Source of the DNA: a virus | Length of the DNA stretch: 63,605 nucleotides | Virus record (IMG/VR): IMGVR_UViG_3300030116_006045 | Coordinates: 1-63,605 of that record | Reading direction: 5' to 3' (one strand) | Part shown: one piece after another, positions 34,234 to 41,461 of the stretch | Layout: each line of letters begins with the position of its first letter | Position numbering within the stretch: the stretch's first letter is position 1 | Notes under the pieces: model-generated | Databases searched by the model: none | Seen by the model: only the letters and a program-made list of their open reading frames with translations | What the model was told of the DNA's origin: nothing | Program-made: the position numbers and the translations under genes

Positions 34234-34514
34234 CATTCTACATCAACCCCTTCATGAGCTGGAAAATCAACGCCTCTTAGTGGTGAGACAGGATATTCCT
34301 CCTGTACCTCTTGCCAGCTTTCAGCGTGTAGCAAATCAACCATAGCCTTCACAGACCCTGCCAATGATCTCATCTCGGCATACATTCGCTCGCTTTCTTC
34401 TTCAGAGTCATGCGATGCACCATCAGCGAGAGAGTCAATCCAATCGTAAAGCTGCGAAGCTCGTTCTTTCAGTTCTTGTTCAAGTAGTGTTCTTTGTCGG
34501 GTCATATCCTTCAT
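34233..34514 (-). CDS. Acidic coiled-coil protein (93 aa)
   Basis: A long helix (LLEQELKERASQLYDWIDSL ... ESERMYAEMRSLAGSVKAMV) predicts a coiled coil. ATG 34514 lies about 38 bases downstream of a TATA-like CTATATAG, so it probably opens a transcript. ATG 34505 is an alternative start. Confidence 0.5.
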   Translation of the reverse strand: MKDMTRQRTLLEQELKERASQLYDWIDSLADGASHDSEEESERMYAEMRSLAGSVKAMVDLLHAESWQEVQEEYPVSPLRGVDFPAHEGVDVE

Positions 34515-34536
34515 ATCTCCATAGGGGGGTTTTCTT

Positions 34537-34558
34537 ATAAGGGTTTTCTATATAGATT
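34537..34558 (-). promoter_or_regulatory. Promoter-like repeat with CTATATAG box, copy 1
   Basis: This 22-base sequence, containing CTATATAG and AACCCTTAT on the minus strand, is identical to 37460-37481 and similar to 39954-39980. Each copy lies 35-60 bases upstream of a minus-strand gene start with a purine-rich ribosome binding site, consistent with a shared TATA-type promoter. Confidence 0.5.
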
Positions 34559-34562
34559 ATTT

Positions 34563-34859
34563 TTACTCCATATCTAGTAAATTGATCTGCTGAACGGCTC
34601 GGCTCTTCAGGTTCTCCCTTCGAGCAAACCAAACAGACCAGGCTCTTGTCTCAGGCCCACAGAAGGCCCAGCTTTCATCAGGCTCGAATCCATCGTGGAG
34701 CTTTTCATGATTCTCATCGAAGATAGGAGGACAACCAGGACAGGTGACTACAATCACTCTTTCGTTGTAGAACGTGCCGTCCTTGAGTACGAGCTGAGGG
34801 ATCACATCGTTAGCTGACCATACGTTCCTGTTGGGGTCAATATAGATGTAATCAGTCAT
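34563..34859 (-). CDS. Hypothetical protein, paralogue of the gene at 23745-24017 (98 aa)
   Basis: It opens with YIDPNRNVWS and carries TFYNERVIVVTCPGCPP and later FCGPETRAW, matching YIDPEGNEW, TLFNEMVII and CCGPGSVAY in the other copy. The Cys residues may hold zinc. Function unknown. Confidence 0.55.
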   Translation of the reverse strand: MTDYIYIDPNRNVWSANDVIPQLVLKDGTFYNERVIVVTCPGCPPIFDENHEKLHDGFEPDESWAFCGPETRAWSVWFARRENLKSRAVQQINLLDME

Positions 34860-35035
34860 TCCAGATCCACCTCATCGGGCCGCCTAACATAAACGATTGA
34901 TTCGATAGCCTCGGTAATTTCTCGCCTCAGATCATCATCAAAAAAGCTAGATTGTGAGTCCATGTAAAGGGTTTCAATCATGAGATTCCAGGCATCCGCA
35001 GGGAGACACACGACTACGTGACCTGCCTCCTTCAT
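34856..35035 (-). CDS. Small acidic hypothetical protein (59 aa)
   Basis: ATG 35035 overlaps the upstream stop. It has a strand (HVVVCLPADAW), a helix and an acidic tail (RRPDEVDLE). No family recognised. Confidence 0.45.
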   Translation of the reverse strand: MKEAGHVVVCLPADAWNLMIETLYMDSQSSFFDDDLRREITEAIESIVYVRRPDEVDLE

Positions 35036-35526
35036 TGGATTACCCCTGTGTAACAACGGAACTCAACATCATAGCAACAGAAGTAACCGTTCTCCCATGT
35101 GTCCTTAGCTAATAGCTCTTCATTATGATCACTCTCAACATTTTCCCAATCAGTACAATTCTTCTCATAACCTAAGATGGTCTGCCTAACCATGTCGAGC
35201 ATATACTCCTTCGCATCCTCTTCATTGATGAACGTCATGAGATCATCAGGAATACCCTGGTCGATAATAAGAACGTGATGAACATTCAACCTCGTCGCAG
35301 GCCAAACCATACTTGTTCCTATATCCACGATTTGTTCTGCGATAAGCTGGGCTTCATTAACAGCCCCCCAAAATCTTGTTTGGTTTTCCTTGTGGCTTAG
35401 GCCAGGGTCGTCCTCGAACTCATCGAAGACGGTTTCAGCATGGTCTTCAAAAGCGAGTTCTTTGGCCCAGCTTAGACCATCAAGGGCCATCTCTACGAGC
35501 TTTTTCCTACTAATATCGTGATCCAT
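35032..35526 (-). CDS. Acidic hypothetical protein (164 aa)
   Basis: A helical N-terminal half is followed by HHVLIIDQGIPDDLM and an acidic region with many Asp/Glu; Cys and Tyr residues cluster at the end (YFCCYDVEFRCYTG). The strong negative charge is common among its neighbours. No family recognised. Confidence 0.5.
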   Translation of the reverse strand: MDHDISRKKLVEMALDGLSWAKELAFEDHAETVFDEFEDDPGLSHKENQTRFWGAVNEAQLIAEQIVDIGTSMVWPATRLNVHHVLIIDQGIPDDLMTFINEEDAKEYMLDMVRQTILGYEKNCTDWENVESDHNEELLAKDTWENGYFCCYDVEFRCYTGVIQ

Positions 35527-35766
35527 TCAGTCCATCTCCTGTACTATCTCTTCAATCCACTCTAACTGCTTATCTAAATCAGCATCATATATTCTCTCTA
35601 AATCAGCATGATATATTCTCTGATAGAACTCAAAGAAGTCATGTACAGTATTCTCTCCGAACTCATGAATCATGTATTCGATGTCTTCTCTGTCCATCTT
35701 TGTTACATCAACTGCAAAATGCCAGCAAACATGAACCGCAAGTGCTTTCATATCGTGTAAGCTCAT
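35527..35766 (-). CDS. Acidic hypothetical protein with an internal 8-residue duplication (79 aa)
   Basis: It is helical and acidic. Near the C-terminus RIYHADLE is followed directly by RIYDADLD, encoded by a 24-base tandem repeat. No family recognised. Confidence 0.5.
   Translation of the reverse strand: MSLHDMKALAVHVCWHFAVDVTKMDREDIEYMIHEFGENTVHDFFEFYQRIYHADLERIYDADLDKQLEWIEEIVQEMD
35573..35620. repeat. 24-bp tandem duplication inside a coding region
   Basis: Two 24-base units (35573-35596 and 35597-35620) differ at a single position (TCATAT versus TGATAT). The frame is kept, so the encoded protein gains eight residues. The near identity indicates a recent slippage or duplication event. 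Confidence 0.85.
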
Positions 35767-35973
35767 TCAGGCATCACCTCGCTCGATGTACCCATTCTCT
35801 ACCAGATCCTCGTAGTTATCCATCCACTTCAAGAGGACATCCCTGGCCTCTCTCTGGTCAAGATCAAATGCGTCAGCTAAATACGGGGATGCGCCAAACA
35901 TATTGACGACGCCCGATTGCCGCAGCATTTCAAGCCATTCAAACATTTCAAGTTCTTCTTCTGTATATTTCAC
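35767..35973 (-). CDS. Small acidic helical protein (68 aa)
   Basis: It begins at GTG 35973 with KYTEEELEMFEWLEMLRQSG, then ASPYLADAFDLDQREARDVL, which could be a helix-turn-helix, and ends acidic. No family recognised. Confidence 0.45.
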   Translation of the reverse strand: MKYTEEELEMFEWLEMLRQSGVVNMFGASPYLADAFDLDQREARDVLLKWMDNYEDLVENGYIERGDA

Positions 35974-36101
35974 TTCTTCACTTCCTTTAGTATATCACCA
36001 ATAACCGCCGCGAGAGTTTCTTCTTCGATGGCAACCAGGCAGCTAACGCCGCACATCATTTCGTTGATTGAAGCTTCAATAGCTCCGTCTGTCCATCTCA
36101 T
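35970..36101 (-). CDS. Very small hypothetical protein (43 aa)
   Basis: The start is ATG 36101, overlapping the upstream stop (ATGA). It reads MRWTDGAIEASINEMMCGVS then an acidic helix ending KEVKK. No family recognised. Confidence 0.4.
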   Translation of the reverse strand: MRWTDGAIEASINEMMCGVSCLVAIEEETLAAVIGDILKEVKK

Positions 36102-36577
36102 TGAGATCCCTCCCACTGTTCGATATCTGGTGAGTTTTCTTTGGCGTATAGGTACAAAATGTTGGCGAGCAAACACTCCCAATCATCTAACTGTTGGGGG
36201 AACTCTCCGGTTTCTCCCTCTATCTTCAATCCCAGGATGAGATTTCGCATGAGCCTCAAGAACATCGGCCCATGATCTGACTCAGCGACCAGCTTCAACA
36301 GCTCGTAGTCAGCTTCGTATTGAGTATCTTTAGGCGTCTTCATCACTTCATCATATGCTATTCGAGTTAGTCGGTCGTATGGCATACTTGGTTCGGTTAG
36401 AGTCACCTCCGGCGGGAACTGTGCATAATAAGCAAAGCAATCCCCAGGGCGCAGCACTTCACAGTCGCTGCAGGTAAGTAATCCTTGAAGCACTAAATCG
36501 TCATCGATCTCAACCTCTTGGCAGATGGCGCAGAAGCATGGTCCGTTGGATCTGGAATCATAAGAATCGTAACTCAT
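36098..36577 (-). CDS. Zinc-binding acidic protein (159 aa)
   Basis: A Cys cluster at the N-terminus (CFCAIC ... CSDC) suggests a zinc finger. A long acidic helical region follows. ATG 36577 overlaps the upstream stop. Function unknown. Confidence 0.55.
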   Translation of the reverse strand: MSYDSYDSRSNGPCFCAICQEVEIDDDLVLQGLLTCSDCEVLRPGDCFAYYAQFPPEVTLTEPSMPYDRLTRIAYDEVMKTPKDTQYEADYELLKLVAESDHGPMFLRLMRNLILGLKIEGETGEFPQQLDDWECLLANILYLYAKENSPDIEQWEGSQ

Positions 36578-36900
36578 GTCCACACCTCCAAAGCAACCCA
36601 TTCAATCATTCCATCATATCCGTAGAAATCTTTGATGTCCTCAAGCGTATCTAAATCACAACCTATGAAGATTGGAATATTCTCTTCTTTTTCTTCATCC
36701 CATTCCCAACAATTGTTTTCCCAATCAGGAATATGAGCCATGATCTCCCAATTATCATCACGGCTGATAGCTCCGGTCATCAGATCGATAGCTACGCCCC
36801 AAGTGATTTTCTCACCTAAGCCGTCCGGTAGCTCGTATTTTTCAGACGAGCGATGATACCAGGGTAGCCCCTGATAGTTCTCACCATATCCTTCGCTCAT
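36574..36900 (-). CDS. Acidic hypothetical protein (108 aa)
   Basis: Rich in Trp, Asp and Glu (PDWENNCWEWDEEKEENIP) with a beta/alpha pattern. The strong acidity could suit a DNA mimic, but no specific family is recognised. Confidence 0.5.
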   Translation of the reverse strand: MSEGYGENYQGLPWYHRSSEKYELPDGLGEKITWGVAIDLMTGAISRDDNWEIMAHIPDWENNCWEWDEEKEENIPIFIGCDLDTLEDIKDFYGYDGMIEWVALEVWT

Positions 36901-37415
36901 AGCCTCACCTCATCAACAGGATTGCCGTTTTGGTCTTTCCAACCAACGATATCACCATTATCACCCCATATAGGGAATGGCCCATAGATATGTTGAGCAT
37001 CTTCCTCAAATACAGCGGCCATTTTCAAACCGAGTAAAGCGTTCACGGCTGAATCAAAGATAGCCATCGGCCATTCACCGGACCCATATTCTTGAAAACC
37101 AGCTGAGGCGGTAAGAGCATCAACCATATTCATGTTAGGTGTCCACCCTACGAAGTCGTTACCATCATCGCAATAGAACCCCAGGTGTGTAGGTGTCTCT
37201 TCATGGACATCCACCACATCGCAGTCGGTATCGGTAATCCACGCCATCCATCCATTAGGCATGGTGATTTCGTAGGCGAAGCATCCTCCGCCGGTATGGA
37301 TCACCTCTCCGGTAGCACCTTCAGGTAAGAAAAGTCGGTATTCTTCGGTCAGCTGTATGAGCTGGCGGTATCGTTCTAAGTAGGTTGGTCTATATCCGTC
37401 GTCTATAATCGTCAT
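36897..37415 (-). CDS. Acidic hypothetical protein (172 aa)
   Basis: A helical N-terminus (YLERYRQLIQLTEEYRLFL) is followed by a beta-rich region (GCFAYEITMPNGWMAWITDT ... DCDVVDVHEE) and a Trp-containing C-terminus. ATG 37415 has GGAGG upstream and lies downstream of the CTATATAG repeat. No family recognised. Confidence 0.5.
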   Translation of the reverse strand: MTIIDDGYRPTYLERYRQLIQLTEEYRLFLPEGATGEVIHTGGGCFAYEITMPNGWMAWITDTDCDVVDVHEETPTHLGFYCDDGNDFVGWTPNMNMVDALTASAGFQEYGSGEWPMAIFDSAVNALLGLKMAAVFEEDAQHIYGPFPIWGDNGDIVGWKDQNGNPVDEVRL

Positions 37416-37591
37416 TCTTCGGCCTCCTTTCGGCTATTTACCCATAAACGAACTACATCATAAGGGTTTTCTATATAGATTCTATAGTCGGAGATCCCGT
37501 GAAAATCCTGCAGGATCTGACGATTAGCTACCATCTGTACCGATATGGTCAAATCTAGTGCTGCTTGAAGTGGCGTCATCTTCTCGTTCAT
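37412..37591 (-). CDS. Small hypothetical protein (59 aa)
   Basis: ATG 37591 has GGTGA five bases upstream. The protein is helical (LQAALDLTISVQMVANRQIL) then YRIYIENPYDVV; the latter is encoded by the repeated TATA-like element, so coding and promoter functions may overlap. It is coupled by ATGA to both neighbours. Confidence 0.5.
   Translation of the reverse strand: MNEKMTPLQAALDLTISVQMVANRQILQDFHGISDYRIYIENPYDVVRLWVNSRKEAEE
37460..37481 (-). promoter_or_regulatory. Promoter-like repeat with CTATATAG box, copy 2
   Basis: Identical over 22 bases to 34537-34558. The CTATATAG box lies about 60 bases before ATG 37415. It lies inside a small gene, so the promoter would be internal to the array. 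Confidence 0.4.
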
Positions 37592-37872
37592 TTAATCACC
37601 TCGTAGGTGTACACATACCACTTTGTTGAATCGTCCATGAAATCTTTGAGCAGATTGATTCCCGCGCATGAGTCGGGATGTCTGGTATTTTCAGCTAAAA
37701 TGTCCTCTTTTACACGTTTAATGTCGATACCAGGTATTCGGTCTTCAAGTAGCTCCATCATCTCGTCGAGGATGGCTTCAAAGGAACCCTCCCACTCAAG
37801 CGGTTTTCTATCATACCAGGAAAGTTGACCTTCCCAGATTTTTAAGAAATGCTCGCGGAATATAATTTTCAA
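37588..37872 (-). CDS. Hypothetical protein (94 aa)
   Basis: I chose TTG 37872 because it overlaps the upstream stop (TTGA) like the other coupled starts. It is mixed alpha/beta with an acidic helix (FEAILDEMMELLEDRIP). No family recognised. Confidence 0.45.
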   Translation of the reverse strand: MKIIFREHFLKIWEGQLSWYDRKPLEWEGSFEAILDEMMELLEDRIPGIDIKRVKEDILAENTRHPDSCAGINLLKDFMDDSTKWYVYTYEVIK

Positions 37873-38051
37873 CGGATCACCTCCCAAACGGCCCACCAAT
37901 GTAGCTGACCATATCGACCAGCTGTCAGAAATAGGTCATCGAGCTGTGAGGGTGAGAATCCCAGATCCTCCGGCGAGTTTGCTACTCGAATGCACATCCT
38001 TGATTTTCCATGAAGATCCCTCACGGACCCCAGTTTAGGCGGCGCACTCAT
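37869..38051 (-). CDS. Hypothetical protein, paralogue of the gene at 33407-33607 (60 aa)
   Basis: It ends in LTAGRYGQLHWWAVW, like the LTAGQVDGQNWWAIW end of the other copy, with a matching MCIRV strand and Asp-Asp-Leu loop. Function unknown. Confidence 0.5.
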   Translation of the reverse strand: MSAPPKLGSVRDLHGKSRMCIRVANSPEDLGFSPSQLDDLFLTAGRYGQLHWWAVWEVIR

Positions 38052-38293
38052 TCAACCACCTCGTAACCCCAGGGGAAAGAACCCCACATATGAGGACCGA
38101 GGAAATGACCGGCGTGTTCTCCACATTCGGGGCATTTTGTCGGCAGTTCCAGATTGCACCAATATTCATCATGAATATTCATCGTGTCTTCATCGGCGGT
38201 CCATCCACAACAAGGGCAGAGCGCGTAAGGCATTTCATCTTCGGTGATGGTCAGGATTTGACCATTTACCTCGGCGCATAATTTTTCAGTCAT
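38048..38293 (-). CDS. Zinc-ribbon protein (81 aa)
   Basis: CPCCGW and CPECGEHAGH with an intervening WC form a zinc ribbon; the ends are acidic and aromatic. ATGA overlaps on both sides. Function unknown. Confidence 0.6.
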   Translation of the reverse strand: MTEKLCAEVNGQILTITEDEMPYALCPCCGWTADEDTMNIHDEYWCNLELPTKCPECGEHAGHFLGPHMWGSFPWGYEVVE

Positions 38294-38547
38294 TCAACCG
38301 CCTCCTTCAGCAGATCCATGACCAAAAAGGACAATTCATCGACGGCCTCTTCTTTTGTCATGTCTCGGATATTATCAAAGAAGGCGTTCAATATGAGCGT
38401 CTTAATTAGCTGCTCCGGCGCGTTTTTGTATTCTTGAGAAAAGGAGTCATCCCACTCTCGCGGGTCATAGCCTGGTAGCAATTTCTCAAGCTGGCTCAAG
38501 CTCAAATCCTGAAGCTGACCGCATAGGACATTCAGGCCGTGACTCAT
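38290..38547 (-). CDS. Hypothetical helical protein (85 aa)
   Basis: ATG 38547 overlaps the stop of a small zinc-ribbon gene. It is helical (LQDLSLSQLEKLLPG ... AVDELSFLVMDLLKEAV) and acidic. No family recognised. Confidence 0.45.
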   Translation of the reverse strand: MSHGLNVLCGQLQDLSLSQLEKLLPGYDPREWDDSFSQEYKNAPEQLIKTLILNAFFDNIRDMTKEEAVDELSFLVMDLLKEAVE

Positions 38548-38702
38548 ACCTCTGACCCCCATTCGCAGTATTTGCATTGATTGGGATTCGTTGGTTTGAG
38601 CCATACTTCTTGACCCGTTGCCTCGTAGATTTTCAGATCGATGACAGACCAGGAGAAGTCATTTTGATTTCTACTTTCGCCACAGGTGGGGCATTCCTTC
38701 AT
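38544..38702 (-). CDS. Small zinc-ribbon protein (52 aa)
   Basis: It begins MKECPTCGES and has CKYCEWG near the C-terminus, a clear CxxC...CxxC ribbon. It is coupled to both neighbours by ATGA overlaps. Confidence 0.6.
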   Translation of the reverse strand: MKECPTCGESRNQNDFSWSVIDLKIYEATGQEVWLKPTNPNQCKYCEWGSEV

Positions 38703-38932
38703 TCGTCATCACCTCTTAGGGAATCAATTATCTCGATGGCACAGATGCCTCGGTTTAGAATCAAGCGCATAATTTCAGGGATGACGTCAATGATCTCCCC
38801 GTCTTTTGTTTCGATTTCTGAATCTGGATAGCAGCCGAACGAGACATCAATAAAAGCGCGGATGTCTATAACGGCCTGCTCGAACTGTTCTTCATTGAAG
38901 AAAACGCCTTCGGGTAATTGATAATCAGTCAT
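38699..38932 (-). CDS. Acidic hypothetical protein (77 aa)
   Basis: It begins MTDYQLPEGVFFNEEQF and is helical and acidic with an LNRGICAIEII strand. No family recognised. Confidence 0.45.
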   Translation of the reverse strand: MTDYQLPEGVFFNEEQFEQAVIDIRAFIDVSFGCYPDSEIETKDGEIIDVIPEIMRLILNRGICAIEIIDSLRGDDE

Positions 38933-39465
38933 CAAGCCACCCCCTCGATATCTGGGACGTAAATGATTTCCCAGTTTTCATCGTGTGCCAGGGTGCAACC
39001 CTCCGAGCAAATCAAATAGCTCCCCTCAGCGTCGATTGAGAAACCGTCACATTCAGGATTCGGGCAGGAGTCGATATATGCGGCGTGATGATAGCACCAC
39101 TCATGAACAGAGGGGCCAGATGAAGCCGGTCGGCACATATCGCAACCGCAGACATATTCCGCACCGCATGAAAGCATCTCACCGTGACGAGCCTCTGAAA
39201 CGATTCTCAAGAATTGGGTATTCTCTAGATAACAGACATCCGACATACCTTGAAGTTCGTGGCGTTCCATCTCGATGAGATGGGTTCGGATGATGTAAGG
39301 GTGTTCAGTGTCGCATCCTTGTGGGGTTTCTTCGATTGTACCGAGGATGTCATGCCCCAGGGGATAGACAGAATATCGGACGGAATCGCCGACCGTCAGA
39401 TCTATTAGACGGACTGATGAGTTTTCAAACATCAATGGCCTCAATGAAGGTAATTGATCACTCAT
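38932..39465 (-). CDS. Cys-rich hypothetical protein (177 aa)
   Basis: The N-terminal half is beta-rich (SVRLIDLTVGDSVRYSVY). The C-terminal half has about nine Cys and several His residues (CGCDMCRP, EWCYHHAAY, CPNPECDGF, CSEGC), predicting two or more zinc sites. ATG 39465 overlaps the upstream stop by eight bases. Function unknown. Confidence 0.55.
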   Translation of the reverse strand: MSDQLPSLRPLMFENSSVRLIDLTVGDSVRYSVYPLGHDILGTIEETPQGCDTEHPYIIRTHLIEMERHELQGMSDVCYLENTQFLRIVSEARHGEMLSCGAEYVCGCDMCRPASSGPSVHEWCYHHAAYIDSCPNPECDGFSIDAEGSYLICSEGCTLAHDENWEIIYVPDIEGVA

Positions 39466-39910
39466 GGTCTTCATCTCCTAGATATCGGTCAAACCAGGCA
39501 TCAAAGTCGAAATCTCTGACGTGATACTCTGCCCATTGTGTCAGATTGTCGCAGTATGCTATACCGAGGAAATGTTCAACGGTTTCGCGGTCATCTCTGT
39601 ATAGTGTGATTTCTTCAAACTCGCCCCAATCCATGAAAACAAAGGAGGCCGAGCCATCGGAATAGAAACGGAACTCTTCAGAAGGACCGCCCCAGGATAT
39701 TTGAAAACGGATAAACGGGCATTGATTTTCAAAAGTTCCCGCTTCTACCATGTCGATAGATAGTCCATATTCGTTCGGTTCGCCCATCTCGTCGGGGTCG
39801 TAGTTGTTACTATTGAAAGCGTGAAGGTCTTCAAGCCTTGAATACATCAAGGAATAAGCCCGCTCTCTGGGTGTCGGTCGTGTGTCGTTCTGTTCAAGTT
39901 CTGTGTTCAT
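39458..39910 (-). CDS. Acidic hypothetical protein (150 aa)
   Basis: The centre FIRFQISWGGPSEEFRFY-DGSASFVFMDWGEFE is a beta-sheet pattern with many acidic residues. Similar short acidic proteins occur on phages and plasmids, some as DNA mimics or antirestriction factors, but I cannot assign one. ATG 39910 has GGAGGCGA upstream and the CTATATAG box about 58 bases away. Confidence 0.5.
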   Translation of the reverse strand: MNTELEQNDTRPTPRERAYSLMYSRLEDLHAFNSNNYDPDEMGEPNEYGLSIDMVEAGTFENQCPFIRFQISWGGPSEEFRFYSDGSASFVFMDWGEFEEITLYRDDRETVEHFLGIAYCDNLTQWAEYHVRDFDFDAWFDRYLGDEDHE

Positions 39911-40107
39911 ATTTTTGTCGCCTCCGCGTTAATTAGGAATAGAAGTTCAAGTAAATAAAGGTCATCTATATAGATTATTGAGGGGTTTTTTTGAGATCTT
40001 TGGGGGGATTTTGGGGATCTGGGATTTTTAGCTATTTCAGCTGCTCCGAGGTTTTTGAAATTAGGATTTCTTAAATCTGTCAACTTTGAACTCCGAGCTT
40101 TTTTCAT
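39907..40107 (-). CDS. Possible small basic protein (66 aa)
   Basis: ATG 40107 is preceded by GGTGAG and its stop overlaps the next start (ATGA). The product is Lys/Arg/Ser-rich at the N-terminus and hydrophobic at the end. Part of it is encoded by repeats and a promoter-like element, so coding is uncertain. Confidence 0.3.
   Translation of the reverse strand: MKKARSSKLTDLRNPNFKNLGAAEIAKNPRSPKSPQRSQKNPSIIYIDDLYLLELLFLINAEATKI
39954..39980 (-). promoter_or_regulatory. Promoter-like repeat with CTATATAG box, copy 3
   Basis: It shares the AATCTATATAGA core with the copies at 34537 and 37460 and lies about 58 bases upstream of ATG 39910, which has GGAGG before it. Likely a TATA-type promoter. 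Confidence 0.4.
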
Positions 40108-40340
40108 TTTTCTCACCGTCAAAATAGCTCCGTCAGATCATCGGGATTTTTAGCTATTCCGAGCTTTTACTTGACCAGCTGGTCAACCGGTCAAAATAAC
40201 ACCTGAAGCTGACCCCGTAGTTTGACGGGTCAAAAACAGTTATAGTCAAAATAGCTCCGGTTGAAAAATCCTAGATCCGCCACCCCCAAATCAAAATTAT
40301 GAATTGATCTCATCGAGTCAGGATCTGCACTTTTCAGGAA
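40021..40340. promoter_or_regulatory. Repeat-rich control region with a 16-bp palindrome
   Basis: A region with little or no coding signal. It holds a perfect 16-base palindrome, TTGACCAGCTGGTCAA (40171-40186), two copies of GGGATTTTTAGCTATT (40021-40036 and 40143-40158), two copies of GTCAAAATAGCTCCG (40118-40132 and 40245-40259) and further GGTCAAAA half-sites. The spacing of direct repeats around a palindrome suits a regulator-binding or initiation site. Confidence 0.5.
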
Positions 40341-40529
40341 TCAGGAATTGCCGAACATCGCGGCGAACGCCTGAATCTTGGCGGTTTTGTCTGAATCTGG
40401 ATAGTGTCGGCATTTGCACCGATTACACCACACGCCCAGGGCGTGAGTTCGGCGATGGATGATGACCCCTCGCTTCATTCGGATATCGGCGGCTTCCGCG
40501 TTGATTGTGGATTGAATCGGACAGTTCAT
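40341..40529 (-). CDS. Small zinc protein (62 aa)
   Basis: CNRCKCRHYP with a Cys near the N-terminus suggests a zinc knuckle; the protein is basic and His/Arg-rich, and may bind nucleic acid. ATG 40529 overlaps the upstream stop. Confidence 0.5.
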   Translation of the reverse strand: MNCPIQSTINAEAADIRMKRGVIIHRRTHALGVWCNRCKCRHYPDSDKTAKIQAFAAMFGNS

Positions 40530-40684
40530 TGACCCACCTTCTTCAACGGCTTCAAGAGGTATCGACGGCGTTCCCTATGGGTTTTCAATGTGTAAATCCT
40601 CTCAGGAGGTTGGCAATTGCACACAGGGCGACACCAACCGCATCGATATTCATACTCTTGACCCTGAATCACGATGACGGTCAT
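40526..40684 (-). CDS. Small basic Cys protein (52 aa)
   Basis: CGWCRPVCNC near the middle is followed by a strongly basic end (THRERRRYLLKPLKK). It probably binds nucleic acid. Overlaps both neighbours. Confidence 0.5.
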   Translation of the reverse strand: MTVIVIQGQEYEYRCGWCRPVCNCQPPERIYTLKTHRERRRYLLKPLKKVGQ

Positions 40685-41019
40685 TCTTCTTCACCATCCC
40701 AGGTCATTGACCATCCTTCGCGTTCCGCTCGTTCTGCAGGAGTACTGAGGCAGTGGGTGCATCTTCCGCTCATGTCGGTTGTTATGCACTCGCATTCATC
40801 TTCAATTCCTAACTCATCAAGGGCATCATCAACAGCGTTTGAAATGTTTCCAGATATCAAAGGTCGTTCAACCGGATTATAGACGTCGTATTCGTATTGC
40901 TGGCCTCTCATGATTCTGACGAATCTCTCCGCTTCCTCAAGTTTCTCGAATGTGTAAGTGTAGGATATCATCGGGTCATCTTGATTCTCGATGAGGACGG
41001 TGAAAATCTGAGAAGTCAT
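40681..41019 (-). CDS. Acidic zinc protein (112 aa)
   Basis: ATG 41019 follows the previous stop by one base. A beta/alpha N-terminus (IFTVLIENQDDPMISYTY) is followed by CECITTDMSGRCTHC and an acidic end. The longer open frame upstream overlaps a better gene and was discarded. Confidence 0.55.
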   Translation of the reverse strand: MTSQIFTVLIENQDDPMISYTYTFEKLEEAERFVRIMRGQQYEYDVYNPVERPLISGNISNAVDDALDELGIEDECECITTDMSGRCTHCLSTPAERAEREGWSMTWDGEEE

Positions 41020-41020
41020 C

Positions 41021-41461
41021 TCAAAACCACTCTCCTTCACAATCTTCACAAAGCCAAGAAGCGGAACCTTCACCAGGGAAAACACCGATAGCGGGCTTAT
41101 CACAATCGGAGCAATCGCAGAGGCGGTCGCCTTCATCATTCCATCCACCTTCGCCATGAGAATAAGCAACGTCTGAGCATTTTTCGCAGACACAGTTAGG
41201 GCCGATATCTTGGAGCATATCGCAAACCTCGACACCGCACAGATAAACCGGTTTTGAACCACCGTCGCCATCTGAGACATATCCGAAAGGCTTGATATCT
41301 GGGTCGCCCTCGATTTCCACCGAGGCCAATTCTCGGACGAGTTCAACAGCGTCGAGGATTGGACTTGATGCCTCCATGTTGAGGTCGATGCAGTCACCGT
41401 CCTCATCAACAGCCATCAAAGCCCGCGCCCACTCGACGTATTCCTTGAGTCCGTAGGTCAT
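41021..41461 (-). CDS. Cys-rich acidic protein (146 aa)
   Basis: About eleven Cys residues, in pairs at the C-terminal half (CVCEKC, CDCSDC, CEDC), predict two zinc sites. The N-terminal half is acidic and helical. TGATG overlap with the gene upstream. Function unknown. Confidence 0.6.
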   Translation of the reverse strand: MTYGLKEYVEWARALMAVDEDGDCIDLNMEASSPILDAVELVRELASVEIEGDPDIKPFGYVSDGDGGSKPVYLCGVEVCDMLQDIGPNCVCEKCSDVAYSHGEGGWNDEGDRLCDCSDCDKPAIGVFPGEGSASWLCEDCEGEWF

